64,000 nt of DNA from Stenotrophomonas sp. UBA2629 (GTDB lineage: Bacteria; Pseudomonadota; Gammaproteobacteria; Xanthomonadales; Xanthomonadaceae): the NCBI GenBank assembly GCA_002359895.1, contig DEOB01000011.1:311203-375202 (forward strand). Reading direction: 5' to 3'. The notes below the pieces were generated by a model. The model saw only the letters and a program-made list of their open reading frames with translations. It did no database searches and was not told where the DNA came from. A program made the position numbers and the translations under genes. Shown here piece by piece: positions 7,940 through 16,822 of this stretch. Every line of letters starts with the position of its first letter. Positions within the stretch are counted from its first letter, which is position 1.

Positions 7940-10915
7940 TCAGAACTTATAGGTTGCCGTCACGCTGTAGATGCGGCCGAAGTTGTTGGCGTAACCGGAG
8001 AAGTTCATCCAGTCGTTCGGATCGTAGAACGGCAAACGGTTGAACAGATTTTTCACCGTCACGCCAACGCTCAGTTTCTCCACCGGACGCCAGTTCACGC
8101 TCAGGTTGGCCGTCCACCAGGACGGTGCGCCATCGCATTGCGCCGGCGAGGCATCGACATAACTGCCGGTGCAGGTCTGTGCGTTGTTGTCCGCCTCGTC
8201 GATCTGCTCATACGCCCACTTGGTCTTGCCGACGTAGTTGATATAGAAGCCGGTGTCCCAATTGCCATACGACCAGTTGGTGTTGAAGGTCGCACGTAGA
8301 CGCGGGTTGTTGTAGTAGCCCACGAAATTGCCGTAGTACCAACCTTGGCCATCGTCGGAGTTGTACATGTTGCGGTTGGCGATGGTGGCAGCCACACCGA
8401 CATTCAGCCGGCCCCACTGCCCCATGTCGAAGCGGCCGCGCAGGTCCACGTCAAACCCGTCGATCAAGGTACGGCCACGGTTGCTGTATTGGCCGATGAC
8501 ACTGGCCACGTTACCGGTGCTGTACCCGGGCAAGGTGCCAGGGCAGCTCACGCCACTGCTCGGGTCGCTGCACATGGCAGCCAGTGCCGCCAGGTTGGCC
8601 TGGTCGCTTTCCGTGATGGGGAAGCGCGTCATTGCGCTGATCTGTTCTTCCTTGCTGTAGTCCGGCGCAACGATTTCGTCGCGGCGGTACACAAACCAAT
8701 AATCGGCCGACACGGACAACCAATCGGTCGGCTCCAGCACCAGGCCCAGCGTTGCGATCTTGGCCTTTTCCGGCTTCAGATCCTTGTTGGGCTCGGTCAT
8801 GCGCGCCACATTGCGGCTGCAGTCGCTGTTCCACAGGCTGTTGCCCAGATCCTGGTCGACGCCACGATTGGACTGCCGCAGCAGGCCGGCAATGGCGTTG
8901 GTTTCCGCGCAACGCACTTCATCGCGGTAGCCACCAATCTGCGCATACACACCGCCGCTGCCAGCCTCCGCCAGGCTCGGTGCACGGAAGCCTTCAGAGT
9001 AGGTGCCGCGCAGCATCAACTGCGGCAGCGCCTGGTACTTCAGGCCGATCTTGGGTGCGGCATTGGCACTGAAGCCGGGGTACTTGTCCAAGCGCAGCGC
9101 CAGGTCCATTTCCAGCTTTTCGGTGAGCGGCACCACGGCTTCGGAGAACAGCGCGTAGGTGTTGCGCTTGCCGTCAAACCACGAGCCACCCTGCTGAGTG
9201 ATCAGGCCGTTGGCCGCATCCGGGTTGCCCGGCGTGTAGAACGTTTCGCGGGTGGCGTTGAAACCGAATGCCGCGCGCACTTCGCCGGCCGGCAGGGTGA
9301 ACAGCGGGCCTTCGATCTTGCCGTCCAAGGTGTGCAGGCGCGTCCACGATTCGATGTCGAAGGTGGGGAACGCTTCACGAATCAACGCGGCATTGGCTTC
9401 GCTGATTTCACCGAACTTGTAGGCCGGGTGGTCGGAGATGATGACGCGGCCGGTGCCCGGGTCGATGGTGTACGGGCCGAAGGCTTTCTCGAAGCCCTTC
9501 AGGTTGACGTTGGTGGTCTGGTAGGTGACCGAGTGCGAGCCGGCCGTGGCGAACGCGGTTTCCCAGTTCCAGTCACCTGCGTTGCCACGCAGGCCAGTAA
9601 CCACGCGGTAGCTCTTGTCGGTATTGCGCTGGCCAAAGTGGCCGCCGCCCACGTCCTGCAGCAGATAGCCCAGGCCGACCACACCGCCCATCAGCGCCTT
9701 CATTTCCGGGCTGGCGTGGTTGTATTCGTTGTTGGGCCCCAGCCACGGCGTGAGGAATTGATTGACGGTGTTGCCGGTGTTGCGGGAAAACCAGCTCTGC
9801 GGGTTGCCGATGGTGGTGCCGTAGGCGCGCGGTGTGCCGCCATTGGCGCGCAGGTCGATGTCGGTATAGGTGGCCTCGGCAAACGCCTCGACGGCATCGT
9901 TCAACTGGAAATGGCCGTTGACGTAAGCGGTCACACGCTTGGAATCGGCACCGCCGTTGATCTGGCGGTTCATCCAGGTCTGCCAGATGCAGCGCGTGCC
10001 ACTGGTTACCTGCAGCACGTTGTTGCAGCCCGGCGCGGCTTCATCCACCCGTGCACCGGTTGCCGGATCAATGGCGTAGTAATAGCCGGGGTTGAACACG
10101 CCCGGCGCGCTGCCGGTGTCCAGACGCAGGTTCTTGATGTAGTCCGGATTGTTGGCGTAGAACTGCTTGGGATTCTTCAGGTACCACTCGCTGTCGGGGA
10201 TGCCGTTGCGGTCGTACACGTTGATGCTGCCGTAGACGTTGTAGCCATCCTCGGCCATGTCGCCGAAGCCGCCGGTCACGCTGTACTGCTTTTCACCGAA
10301 TGAATCGAAACGCGACGCGGTGTCCCAGGTGCCGCTGACTTCCAGGCCCTGATAGTCACGCTTGGTGATGACATTGATGACGCCGGCCACCGCGTCGGTG
10401 CCGTACACGGCCGAGGCGCCATCGGTCAGCACTTCCATGCGCTCGATGACAGCGGCGGGAATGGAGTCGATGTTGACGAACTGTGTCTGGAAGCCTGCCG
10501 GCGCGCCGTAGTACGACAATCGGCGGCCATTGAGCAGCACCAGCGTGCCCTGTGCACCGAGGCCGCGCAGGTTGGCCTGCGAGGCGCCATCAGAACCGGT
10601 AAACAGTGATTTGGAATCCACCTGGCCGGGACGCGCGGCCGGCAGGTTGTCGAGCACCTGCAGCAGCGTGCGCGCGCCCATGTTCTCGATGTCCTGCTTG
10701 CTGATCACCTGCACCGGCGATGCGGTCTCCACATCGGTGCGGCGGATGTTGGAGCCGGTGACTTCAACACGGGCCAGCTCGGTGGTTTTTTCCTTTTCTT
10801 TCTTGCCGCTGTCCTGCGCGAACGCGGGAGCGGCAACGGCAAACAACACGCTGGCCACGGCCAACGATAACGGAGCGGGCAGAAAGCGTTTGGTACTGCG
10901 ATTGGCGGGCAACAT
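7940..10915 (-). CDS. TonB-dependent outer-membrane receptor of the GalNAc locus
   Basis: A 991-residue outer-membrane receptor. It has a signal peptide (about 1-33, ending AAPAFA), a short Lys/Glu-rich region and an N-terminal plug (VTGSNIRRTDVETASPVQVI, GTDAVAGVINVITKRDYQG). A large beta-barrel ends with the terminal aromatic signature SVTATYKF. Its length and the GSNIRR-type plug are typical of the oligosaccharide and peptide receptors that are numerous in Xanthomonadaceae. I chose the ATG at 10915 because AGGAG lies 8 nt upstream; an in-frame GTG at 10939 lacks this. It sits between two predicted alpha-GalNAc hydrolases, so it probably imports GalNAc-containing glycans. The ligand is inferred from context only. 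Confidence 0.92.
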   Translation of the reverse strand: MLPANRSTKRFLPAPLSLAVASVLFAVAAPAFAQDSGKKEKEKTTELARVEVTGSNIRRTDVETASPVQVISKQDIENMGARTLLQVLDNLPAARPGQVDSKSLFTGSDGASQANLRGLGAQGTLVLLNGRRLSYYGAPAGFQTQFVNIDSIPAAVIERMEVLTDGASAVYGTDAVAGVINVITKRDYQGLEVSGTWDTASRFDSFGEKQYSVTGGFGDMAEDGYNVYGSINVYDRNGIPDSEWYLKNPKQFYANNPDYIKNLRLDTGSAPGVFNPGYYYAIDPATGARVDEAAPGCNNVLQVTSGTRCIWQTWMNRQINGGADSKRVTAYVNGHFQLNDAVEAFAEATYTDIDLRANGGTPRAYGTTIGNPQSWFSRNTGNTVNQFLTPWLGPNNEYNHASPEMKALMGGVVGLGYLLQDVGGGHFGQRNTDKSYRVVTGLRGNAGDWNWETAFATAGSHSVTYQTTNVNLKGFEKAFGPYTIDPGTGRVIISDHPAYKFGEISEANAALIREAFPTFDIESWTRLHTLDGKIEGPLFTLPAGEVRAAFGFNATRETFYTPGNPDAANGLITQQGGSWFDGKRNTYALFSEAVVPLTEKLEMDLALRLDKYPGFSANAAPKIGLKYQALPQLMLRGTYSEGFRAPSLAEAGSGGVYAQIGGYRDEVRCAETNAIAGLLRQSNRGVDQDLGNSLWNSDCSRNVARMTEPNKDLKPEKAKIATLGLVLEPTDWLSVSADYWFVYRRDEIVAPDYSKEEQISAMTRFPITESDQANLAALAAMCSDPSSGVSCPGTLPGYSTGNVASVIGQYSNRGRTLIDGFDVDLRGRFDMGQWGRLNVGVAATIANRNMYNSDDGQGWYYGNFVGYYNNPRLRATFNTNWSYGNWDTGFYINYVGKTKWAYEQIDEADNNAQTCTGSYVDASPAQCDGAPSWWTANLSVNWRPVEKLSVGVTVKNLFNRLPFYDPNDWMNFSGYANNFGRIYSVTATYKF

Positions 10916-10981
10916 CAGGTTCTCTCCTGGCAAGGTCACGCAAGAAAAAGCAGTCGGCTAGGCAAAGCGATCCCGGCCCGC

Positions 10982-11020
10982 GCTCCCCCTGAGAGCGCAG
11001 TCGGTGTGTTGCGGGGGAGC
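10982..11020. other. Inverted repeat between GH31 and TonB receptor genes
   Basis: GCTCCCCC and GGGGGAGC flank a 23-nt loop in the 126-bp gap between the two minus-strand genes. There is no T-run, so it is more likely an intercistronic structure than a full terminator. Confidence 0.4.
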
Positions 11021-11041
11021 AGCGGTGTTACGAAGTGGCGT

Positions 11042-14000
11042 TCATGGGGCGACGAATTCGGCGCTGTCGCCCTCCTCGCCGATCAGCACGGCGTTGGCCC
11101 AGTTGCCACACACCTGGGCAGGTTGGTTGCCCTGCGCACCCAATGTGCGCAGGCTCAAACGGGTAAGGCCACGGATATCCAGCTCAGGCTTGACCACGCC
11201 CGGCGCCTTCACCAGGCCGCTGTCGTAGAGCAGGCGGTCATCGCCCCAAACCTGGAACTGCATGCCACCGGCCTGACGGCATTGGTCATCAATACCCAGG
11301 TCGGCACGCAACAGCTTCCACTGGCCTTTCAGTGCGAGATCAATACGGCTACTGCCACCCACGCCCAAGCCGCGACGGAACTGCAGGCCATTCATGCGCA
11401 TCGGCGTATCGGCAGCGAACGAGCGGTCGGCGTGCACCGAAGCGGCCAATGCGGCCGGCAAACGCAGTTGGGAGAGGAACTGCTGCTGTGCCGGCCGCTC
11501 GGCCGCCTGCTGCTCAAGAATGTGGAATGTCGACAACGCAATCGGGCCAACGTCGCGCGGCTGCAGTGCATCCACCGCACGCGCGGCGGTGCCTTGCGCG
11601 GCCGTCACCATCGGATCATTCGCACCGGCAGCATCACCGTCCGGGTTCTGCACGCTGAGCACGCGGAAGCGCAGCAGTCGCCCGGCATGCGCGGCGAAAT
11701 TAATTCGCTGCAGGCCTTCCTTCAACTGCAGGCGACCCTGCGCGATCGGCTGGCCCCACTCGCCGTTGCTGTCGCCCATGTAGATCTCGTAATCGCGTAC
11801 CTGGCCGTGCTTCCAGTGCTTGTCATTGCGCGGCGCCAACTCGATGCCGTCAATCAACTTGCGCTCGCCAAAGCCCACCACCCACTCGTGCGCGCCGGTG
11901 CGGATGGCTTGGTTGCGCACGCTGCGGAACCAGGTGGACGGATCATCATCAAATGCGTTTTCCAGCGGATGGCCGGGCTCTTCGGCCGGGCGGCTGACCA
12001 GCAGCAGGCTGTCCGATGGCAGTGCGCGGCCCAGTTCCGGCGCGGACGGGAATACGTCATCAGCCGCTGCGGCCGCTACCGGGAAATCCAACCGCAGCTG
12101 CAGTGGCTGGCGGATGTCCTGCGCCGCACTGCGCACATGCAGCGTGCCCTGGCGTTCGCCCGCGTTGAAGTACCAACCTTCATTGGCGGCCTGCAACGCG
12201 GCCGCATCATTCAACTGCGGCAACGCGCGGCCATCGATCTGCACCGCGCGCGGTGGCTGGCGGTTCAACACGCGCAGACCATAGCGGCGCTGCGGCAACT
12301 GACCTTGATACTGGCCCTGCACCGCATCAATGCGCACCTGCACCGGGCCGCTGCCCTGCGCTGGTGCCTGCACCTGTATCTGCTGCGTGCTCGACTCGCC
12401 CTTCTGATAGCGGCGCGTGTTGCCGTCGTCTTCATACAGCGTGTACTGCGACTCACCCTGCGGGTAAAGATCGAACGTCACCTGATCCAGCGGCTTTTCG
12501 CCGTCGAACAGCATCTCCGGATACATCGGCACAATCGCGCCGGCACGTACGAACACCGGCAGCGTCGCCAGTTCCACTTTGCGGTCCAGTTGCACGCCCT
12601 TCGCCGGCGCCTGCACGCGGCGGCCGTCCCAGTAATCAAACCAGCCGCCGGCCGGCAGATGGATGTCGCGGCGCCAGCCACGGCTGGCCGCTTGACTGCG
12701 GTAGACCGGTGCCACCAGCAGGTCACGGCCGAGCAGGAACTGGTACTTGTAGGTTTCATCCTGCGCGTGCGGATCTTGCGGGTTGTCCCACATCAGGCCG
12801 CGCACCGGCGGCGCACCGCTCTGCGCGGCGTCATGCACCAGCCCGTACATGTACGGGGTGAGGCGCATTTTCAGCTTGAGGTAGTCGCGGTTGATCGAGC
12901 GATACGGCTCATCAAACCACCACGGGTGCTTGCGCGCGTTGGACGACCAACCGGACATGCCCATCAACACGGGGGTGAAGGTTTTCCACTGCAGGTCGCG
13001 GGTGAAGGTTTCCGCGCTGCCGCCGAAGATGGCGTCCACGTCGCCGCTGGCATACGCCATGCCGGACAGGCCCGAGCCCACCAGCGTAGGCACATGCCAA
13101 CGGATGTAATCCCAGCTGCTGCTCTGGTCGCCGGTCCATGCCACGGCATAACGCTGGATGCCCGCCCAGCCCATCACCGTCCACAGGAACGGGCGCGAGT
13201 CGGAGTTTTCGAGAATGCCGTTGAACGCCTGTTGGTTGGCATCCATCGCGAACTGATAGCCCTGGCCGGTCCAGGCGACGTCAAGCTTCTGCACGCGGCT
13301 GCCGGCCTTGCCCACTTCCCAGGCAATCTTGTCGACGCCGTTCTCGGTCCACAGCCCGGTTTTGAAGCCGTACTTGGCCAGCCCTTGTGCGGTTTCCGGC
13401 AGCTGTTTGTAACCGCAGCCGTAGCCGTCGTTGGGCAGAATCCAGCCGCCGGGCATGTCGTTCTCGCGGTACTTGGCAGCGACGCTGTTGACCACATCCG
13501 GCGTGGTGCCGGTAGGGCCATCGCTCCAGCCCTCGGGAACGGTGCCGGGCTTTTTGATGTTGTCGCCGTCGTTGTAGCAATCGGCATCGCCGTAGGACAG
13601 CGCCCAGCGCGCGACCATGTTCGGCCGGCCGGTGAGCTGGGTGTAACGCTCGATCAGTTTGGGCAGATCAGCGCCAACAAAGTAATACGCATCGAAGCGG
13701 TCTTCGCGATGCAACAGGGTGGCCTGGTCGGGCTGGCGCAGATCGTAGCTGCCGTCGCTCCAGGTGTTGCGCAACATGCCCCAGCCGTTGGAACTGAGCA
13801 GCATCGGCGCCGGGCTTGGGCGGTCACCCTCTTCCCAACCACCGGAATAGGAAACCTCCAGCTCGCGGCCCTTGAACTGGAAGCGACCGTTCTGTTGGCC
13901 ACCACCGTAGAAGGCTTCATCGGCCTGCGAGGACAGCACCTGCACGCTCTGCGTGGCCTCCAGATCCAGCGGCTGCAGCTCCTGCCACATCGGCACGGCG

Positions 14001-14404
14001 CGGCCACCCTCCAGACGTTCCAAACGCAGCTGCAGCGGCTGACGTTGCACATGCAACACCAGCGACGGCGTGCGCACGCGGATTTCGTTGGCGTCCTCTT
14101 CCAACTGCGCCTGCACCGGCTGCAGCGGCTGCGGCAAGACGATGGGCGCGGCCTTGTTGCCGGCGCCGGTGAGCTTGCCGTTGCGGCCAGCCTGCAAATG
14201 CACGATGTCATTGGCCAGCACGTCGATACGCAGCGTGGTACCGGCATCGGTGCGCAGCTCCCAGCCACGCACACCATCGCGGCCATCGCTGGCGGCGACC
14301 GAACGCAGATTACCTACCGGCTCGGCCTGCACGGACACCACCGGCAGCAGCAATGCCGAAAGCAGGGCCAGCAGCAACGGCGAACGACGATTGTGGTTGT
14401 GCAC
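11042..14404 (-). CDS. Secreted GH31-family alpha-glycosidase with C-terminal carbohydrate-binding modules
   Basis: A 1120-residue exported glycosidase. It has a Sec signal peptide (about 1-27), a GH31 N-terminal beta-sandwich and a (beta/alpha)8 barrel around 260-560 with the typical RLTPYMYGLVHDAAQ segment. The usual WxDMNE nucleophile motif is replaced by KLDVAWTG (Asp375), and a likely acid/base is Asp426 in AWTGDQSSSW. An F5/8-type (CBM32-like) domain follows at about 835-960, with an NPCBM-like domain at about 970-1115. Its atypical catalytic segment and the aga context suggest the alpha-N-acetylgalactosaminidase subgroup of GH31; alpha-glucosidase or alpha-galactosidase activity is the alternative. 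It starts with GTG at 14404, with AGGGG upstream, and is probably the first gene of the minus arm. Confidence 0.88.
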   Translation of the reverse strand: MHNHNRRSPLLLALLSALLLPVVSVQAEPVGNLRSVAASDGRDGVRGWELRTDAGTTLRIDVLANDIVHLQAGRNGKLTGAGNKAAPIVLPQPLQPVQAQLEEDANEIRVRTPSLVLHVQRQPLQLRLERLEGGRAVPMWQELQPLDLEATQSVQVLSSQADEAFYGGGQQNGRFQFKGRELEVSYSGGWEEGDRPSPAPMLLSSNGWGMLRNTWSDGSYDLRQPDQATLLHREDRFDAYYFVGADLPKLIERYTQLTGRPNMVARWALSYGDADCYNDGDNIKKPGTVPEGWSDGPTGTTPDVVNSVAAKYRENDMPGGWILPNDGYGCGYKQLPETAQGLAKYGFKTGLWTENGVDKIAWEVGKAGSRVQKLDVAWTGQGYQFAMDANQQAFNGILENSDSRPFLWTVMGWAGIQRYAVAWTGDQSSSWDYIRWHVPTLVGSGLSGMAYASGDVDAIFGGSAETFTRDLQWKTFTPVLMGMSGWSSNARKHPWWFDEPYRSINRDYLKLKMRLTPYMYGLVHDAAQSGAPPVRGLMWDNPQDPHAQDETYKYQFLLGRDLLVAPVYRSQAASRGWRRDIHLPAGGWFDYWDGRRVQAPAKGVQLDRKVELATLPVFVRAGAIVPMYPEMLFDGEKPLDQVTFDLYPQGESQYTLYEDDGNTRRYQKGESSTQQIQVQAPAQGSGPVQVRIDAVQGQYQGQLPQRRYGLRVLNRQPPRAVQIDGRALPQLNDAAALQAANEGWYFNAGERQGTLHVRSAAQDIRQPLQLRLDFPVAAAAADDVFPSAPELGRALPSDSLLLVSRPAEEPGHPLENAFDDDPSTWFRSVRNQAIRTGAHEWVVGFGERKLIDGIELAPRNDKHWKHGQVRDYEIYMGDSNGEWGQPIAQGRLQLKEGLQRINFAAHAGRLLRFRVLSVQNPDGDAAGANDPMVTAAQGTAARAVDALQPRDVGPIALSTFHILEQQAAERPAQQQFLSQLRLPAALAASVHADRSFAADTPMRMNGLQFRRGLGVGGSSRIDLALKGQWKLLRADLGIDDQCRQAGGMQFQVWGDDRLLYDSGLVKAPGVVKPELDIRGLTRLSLRTLGAQGNQPAQVCGNWANAVLIGEEGDSAEFVAP

Positions 14405-14468
14405 CTTGGCCCCTGTCCCGTATCAGGACGATTGAAAAGCGATTGCGGCCGACTCTAGGGCAGCAAAT

Positions 14469-14524
14469 CGAAAGATGTCAACAAAATGAAAGAAAAATAG
14501 GACGAAAGTTCTTGAAAACGAAAG
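14469..14524. promoter_or_regulatory. AgaR-type operator cluster near the GH31 start
   Basis: CGAAAG occurs at 14469, 14503 and 14519, and GAAAG at 14488. Read on the minus strand these give CTTTCATTTTG-type direct repeats spaced about one to one and a half helical turns apart. This resembles the TTTCRTTT-repeat operators known for E. coli AgaR. They sit 65-120 bp upstream of the GH31 start codon. Assignment to AgaR is inferred from the locus. Confidence 0.6.
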
Positions 14525-14576
14525 ATGCTGCAAAGCACCACTTTGTATTGGTCCGGATATCGCCCATTTATCTGTA

Positions 14577-14605
14577 ACGAAAGGGTTTTATGAGAAACCT
14601 TTCGT
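14577..14605. promoter_or_regulatory. Inverted-repeat operator, ACGAAAGG...CCTTTCGT
   Basis: ACGAAAGGgTTT faces AAACCTTTCGT around a 6-nt centre, a near-perfect inverted repeat with one extra G in the left half. It is in the middle of the divergent region and could control either arm. Confidence 0.6.
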
Positions 14606-14642
14606 CCCTGGAACGCGCTGGCGCGGCAAGACTGCCCGAAAA

Positions 14643-14692
14643 ACTTTCTTTTCTTTTACTTTCGATATTTGACATTACGAAAGAAAACGAAG
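14643..14692. promoter_or_regulatory. AgaR-type operator upstream of agaS
   Basis: A run of CTTT(C/T) repeats (ACTTTCTTTTCTTTTACTTT, then CG) is followed by ATATTTGACATTA and the opposing arm CGAAAGAAAACGAAG. The last element lies 30 bp before the agaS ATG. The TTTC-based repeat closely resembles the published E. coli AgaR operator pattern. Binding is inferred. Confidence 0.6.
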
Positions 14693-14721
14693 ATGGTTCG
14701 CAGGCACAAAAGGAACCACGA

Positions 14722-15876
14722 ATGGACCTCACCCTGATTTCCGACCTGTCCACCTGGCAACAGCTGGGCGGCACCGACACCGCCACCGAAATCGCCCAAC
14801 AGCCACAGCTGTGGGAAGCCCTGGCCAGCAACCTGGCCACCGATGCCCCGCGCCTGCAGGCGTTCCTTGGCGAGCGCCTGAACGACCCGCGTCAGCGTGT
14901 GTTGTTCACCGGCGCCGGCAGCTCCGGCTTCATTGCCGAGATGGTGGCCGACACCCTCAACGCGCAATGGCCGGCTGAAATCCGCGTGGTGCACACCACC
15001 AGCCTGCTTACCCATCCGGCGCTGTATCTGCAGCGCGACCGCCCGACCCTGCTGGTGTCGTTTGGCCGCAGCGGCTCCAGCCCGGAGAGCGTGGCCGCAG
15101 TGGAGCGCGTACGCGCCGACGTGGACGATGCGCGCTTTCTCGACATCACCTGCAATGCCGAAGGCGAACTGGCCCGCCGTGGCGCAGGTCGCCAGGACAC
15201 CTGCACGCTGCTGATGCCTGCAGCCAGTTGCGACCGCGCCTTCGCCATGACCAGCAGCCTCACCTGCATGCTGCTGGCCGCACTGGCCGTGTTCGACCGC
15301 GCACCGTGGGGCGAGCGCATCGCGCGTCTGCACCAGGTTGCAACGCTGGCGCGCGATGGCATCGCTCAATGGGATGGCGCCGTGGCGACATTGGCGCAGC
15401 AGCCCTTCAGCCGCGTCATCTACCTGGGCAGTGGCCCGCATGAAGCGCTGGCGCGCGAAGCCGCGCTGAAGGTGCTGGAGCTTACCGCCGGCCGCGTGCT
15501 GGCCATCGCCAACACACCGCTAGGTTTCCGGCACGGGCCAAAATCCACGCTCAACAGCCAGACGCTTGTGGTCGTGTTCCGCAGCGCCCTGCCGTTGGCA
15601 CGCCGTTACGAACAGGATCTGCTGGAAGAGCTGCGCAGCGATGGCGTGGCCGGCAAGGTGTTGTCGATTGGGCCGCAGTCGGACATCGGCGCCGATGACG
15701 ACTACACGCTGCCCGTGCCGGCCATGCAGGACAGCTGGCTTGCGCCGGTGTGGCTGACCTTCGCGCAGTTGTATGCATTGCAGCGCTCGGCCTCGATGGG
15801 CCTGACCCCGGATAACCCGTTCCCCGACGGCACCGTCAACCGCGTCGTCAAAGGTGTGACCATCCACCATGACTGA
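14722..15876 (+). CDS. agaS: SIS-domain galactosamine-6-phosphate deaminase/isomerase AgaS
   Basis: A 384-residue cytosolic enzyme with two SIS (sugar isomerase) domains. The first is marked by FTGAGSSGFIAEMVADTL and SFGRSGSSPESVAAVER, the second by YLGSGPHEALAREAALKVLE and TPLGFRHGPKSTLN. AgaS proteins convert galactosamine-6-phosphate to tagatose-6-phosphate and ammonia. The length matches E. coli AgaS (384). I use the ATG at 14722 with AGGA 7 nt upstream; the open frame begins at 14590 but the extra region is the operator zone. It is the first gene of the right arm and overlaps the ROK kinase gene by 8 nt, indicating translational coupling. Confidence 0.93.
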   Translation: MDLTLISDLSTWQQLGGTDTATEIAQQPQLWEALASNLATDAPRLQAFLGERLNDPRQRVLFTGAGSSGFIAEMVADTLNAQWPAEIRVVHTTSLLTHPALYLQRDRPTLLVSFGRSGSSPESVAAVERVRADVDDARFLDITCNAEGELARRGAGRQDTCTLLMPAASCDRAFAMTSSLTCMLLAALAVFDRAPWGERIARLHQVATLARDGIAQWDGAVATLAQQPFSRVIYLGSGPHEALAREAALKVLELTAGRVLAIANTPLGFRHGPKSTLNSQTLVVVFRSALPLARRYEQDLLEELRSDGVAGKVLSIGPQSDIGADDDYTLPVPAMQDSWLAPVWLTFAQLYALQRSASMGLTPDNPFPDGTVNRVVKGVTIHHD

Positions 15877-16807
15877 GCCCACGCCACCGCTGTGCTACGG
15901 CATCGACATCGGCGGCACCAAGATTGAAATGGTGGCCTGCGATGCAGCCCTGCAGGTGACGTGGCGTAAACGCATCGCCACGCCGCAGGACAGCTACGCC
16001 AGCTTCCTGCAGGCGATGGTGACGCTGGTTCAGGACGCTGATCAGCAAACCGGCAATAGCGGCGGCGCCATTGGCATCGCCCTGCCCGGCGTGCGTGACC
16101 GTCGCAGCGGCCGCCAACTCAGTGCCAATGTGCCGGCGCTCACCGGCCAATGCGTGGCGCAGGATCTGCAGGCCAAGCTGCAACGCCCGCTGCACTTCGG
16201 CAACGATCTGCAGTGTTTTGCCCTGTCTGAAGCACACGGCGGTGCAGCCGACGGCTACGCCAGCATGTTCGGCGCCATCCTCGGCACCGGCGCCGGTGGC
16301 GGCTATTGCGTACAGGGCCGGCTGATCCGCGGCTTCAACGGCCTTGCCGGCGAATGGGGCCACTGGAGCGTGCCGGCCAATCTGCTGCAACGTCATCACC
16401 TGCCGCTGCTCGACTGCGGCTGTGGCCTGCGCGGCTGCGTGGAGCGTTATGTCGCCGGCAGCGGCGTGGCTGCCATCGAGCGCCACCTGGGCGGCAGCGC
16501 GGACAACGCCAGCGACGTCATCACCCTGGCCGAGGCCGGTGATGCGCGCGCACGACATGCGTTGGACATTCACCGCGACCTGCTCGGTCACAGCTTTGCC
16601 GAGTTGATCCTGGCGCTGGACCCGCACGTCATCGTGCTCGGCGGTGGCCTGTCGCAATACGCACCGCTGTACCAGCAACTGCCGGCCGCCATTGCCGTGC
16701 ATCTTTTTGAAGGCGTGGAAGTGCCGCCGATCGTGCCGCCACGTTTCGGCGATGCCGGTGGCGCGCGCGGCGCCGCCCTGCTCGCCTGCCAACCAGCTTT
16801 GTCCTGA
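15869..16807 (+). CDS. ROK-family sugar kinase (probable GalNAc kinase)
   Basis: A 312-residue ROK kinase with the phosphate-binding motif GIDIGGTKIE near the N terminus and GFNGLAGEWGHWSVP at about residue 155. The zinc-binding CGCGLRGCVE signature sits near residue 180, and ALDPHVIVLGGGLSQ lies in the second lobe. ROK kinases phosphorylate free hexoses or N-acetylhexosamines. In non-PTS GalNAc pathways a kinase is needed to make GalNAc-6-phosphate, and this gene fills that slot between agaS and agaZ. The closest characterised ROK relatives could equally be GlcNAc kinases or fructokinases, so the substrate is inferred from context. Confidence 0.9.
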   Translation: MTEPTPPLCYGIDIGGTKIEMVACDAALQVTWRKRIATPQDSYASFLQAMVTLVQDADQQTGNSGGAIGIALPGVRDRRSGRQLSANVPALTGQCVAQDLQAKLQRPLHFGNDLQCFALSEAHGGAADGYASMFGAILGTGAGGGYCVQGRLIRGFNGLAGEWGHWSVPANLLQRHHLPLLDCGCGLRGCVERYVAGSGVAAIERHLGGSADNASDVITLAEAGDARARHALDIHRDLLGHSFAELILALDPHVIVLGGGLSQYAPLYQQLPAAIAVHLFEGVEVPPIVPPRFGDAGGARGAALLACQPALS

Positions 16808-16822
16808 AACCGGGAGTTCGTC

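Noticed and set aside
8345..10303. 652-codon open frame opposite the TonB receptor
   Set aside because: Antisense shadow of the receptor; no signal peptide, motif or ribosome-binding site.
11006..14458. 1150-codon open frame on the plus strand opposite the GH31 gene
   Set aside because: It is antisense to a well-supported GH31 gene; the translation is rich in Arg, His, Ala and Gln with no domain, as expected from high-GC shadow frames.
14590..14721. N-terminal extension of AgaS from ATG 14590
   Set aside because: The segment overlaps the operator repeats, lacks a ribosome-binding site, and gives residues not expected for AgaS; the ATG at 14722 has a good AGGA and the family length.
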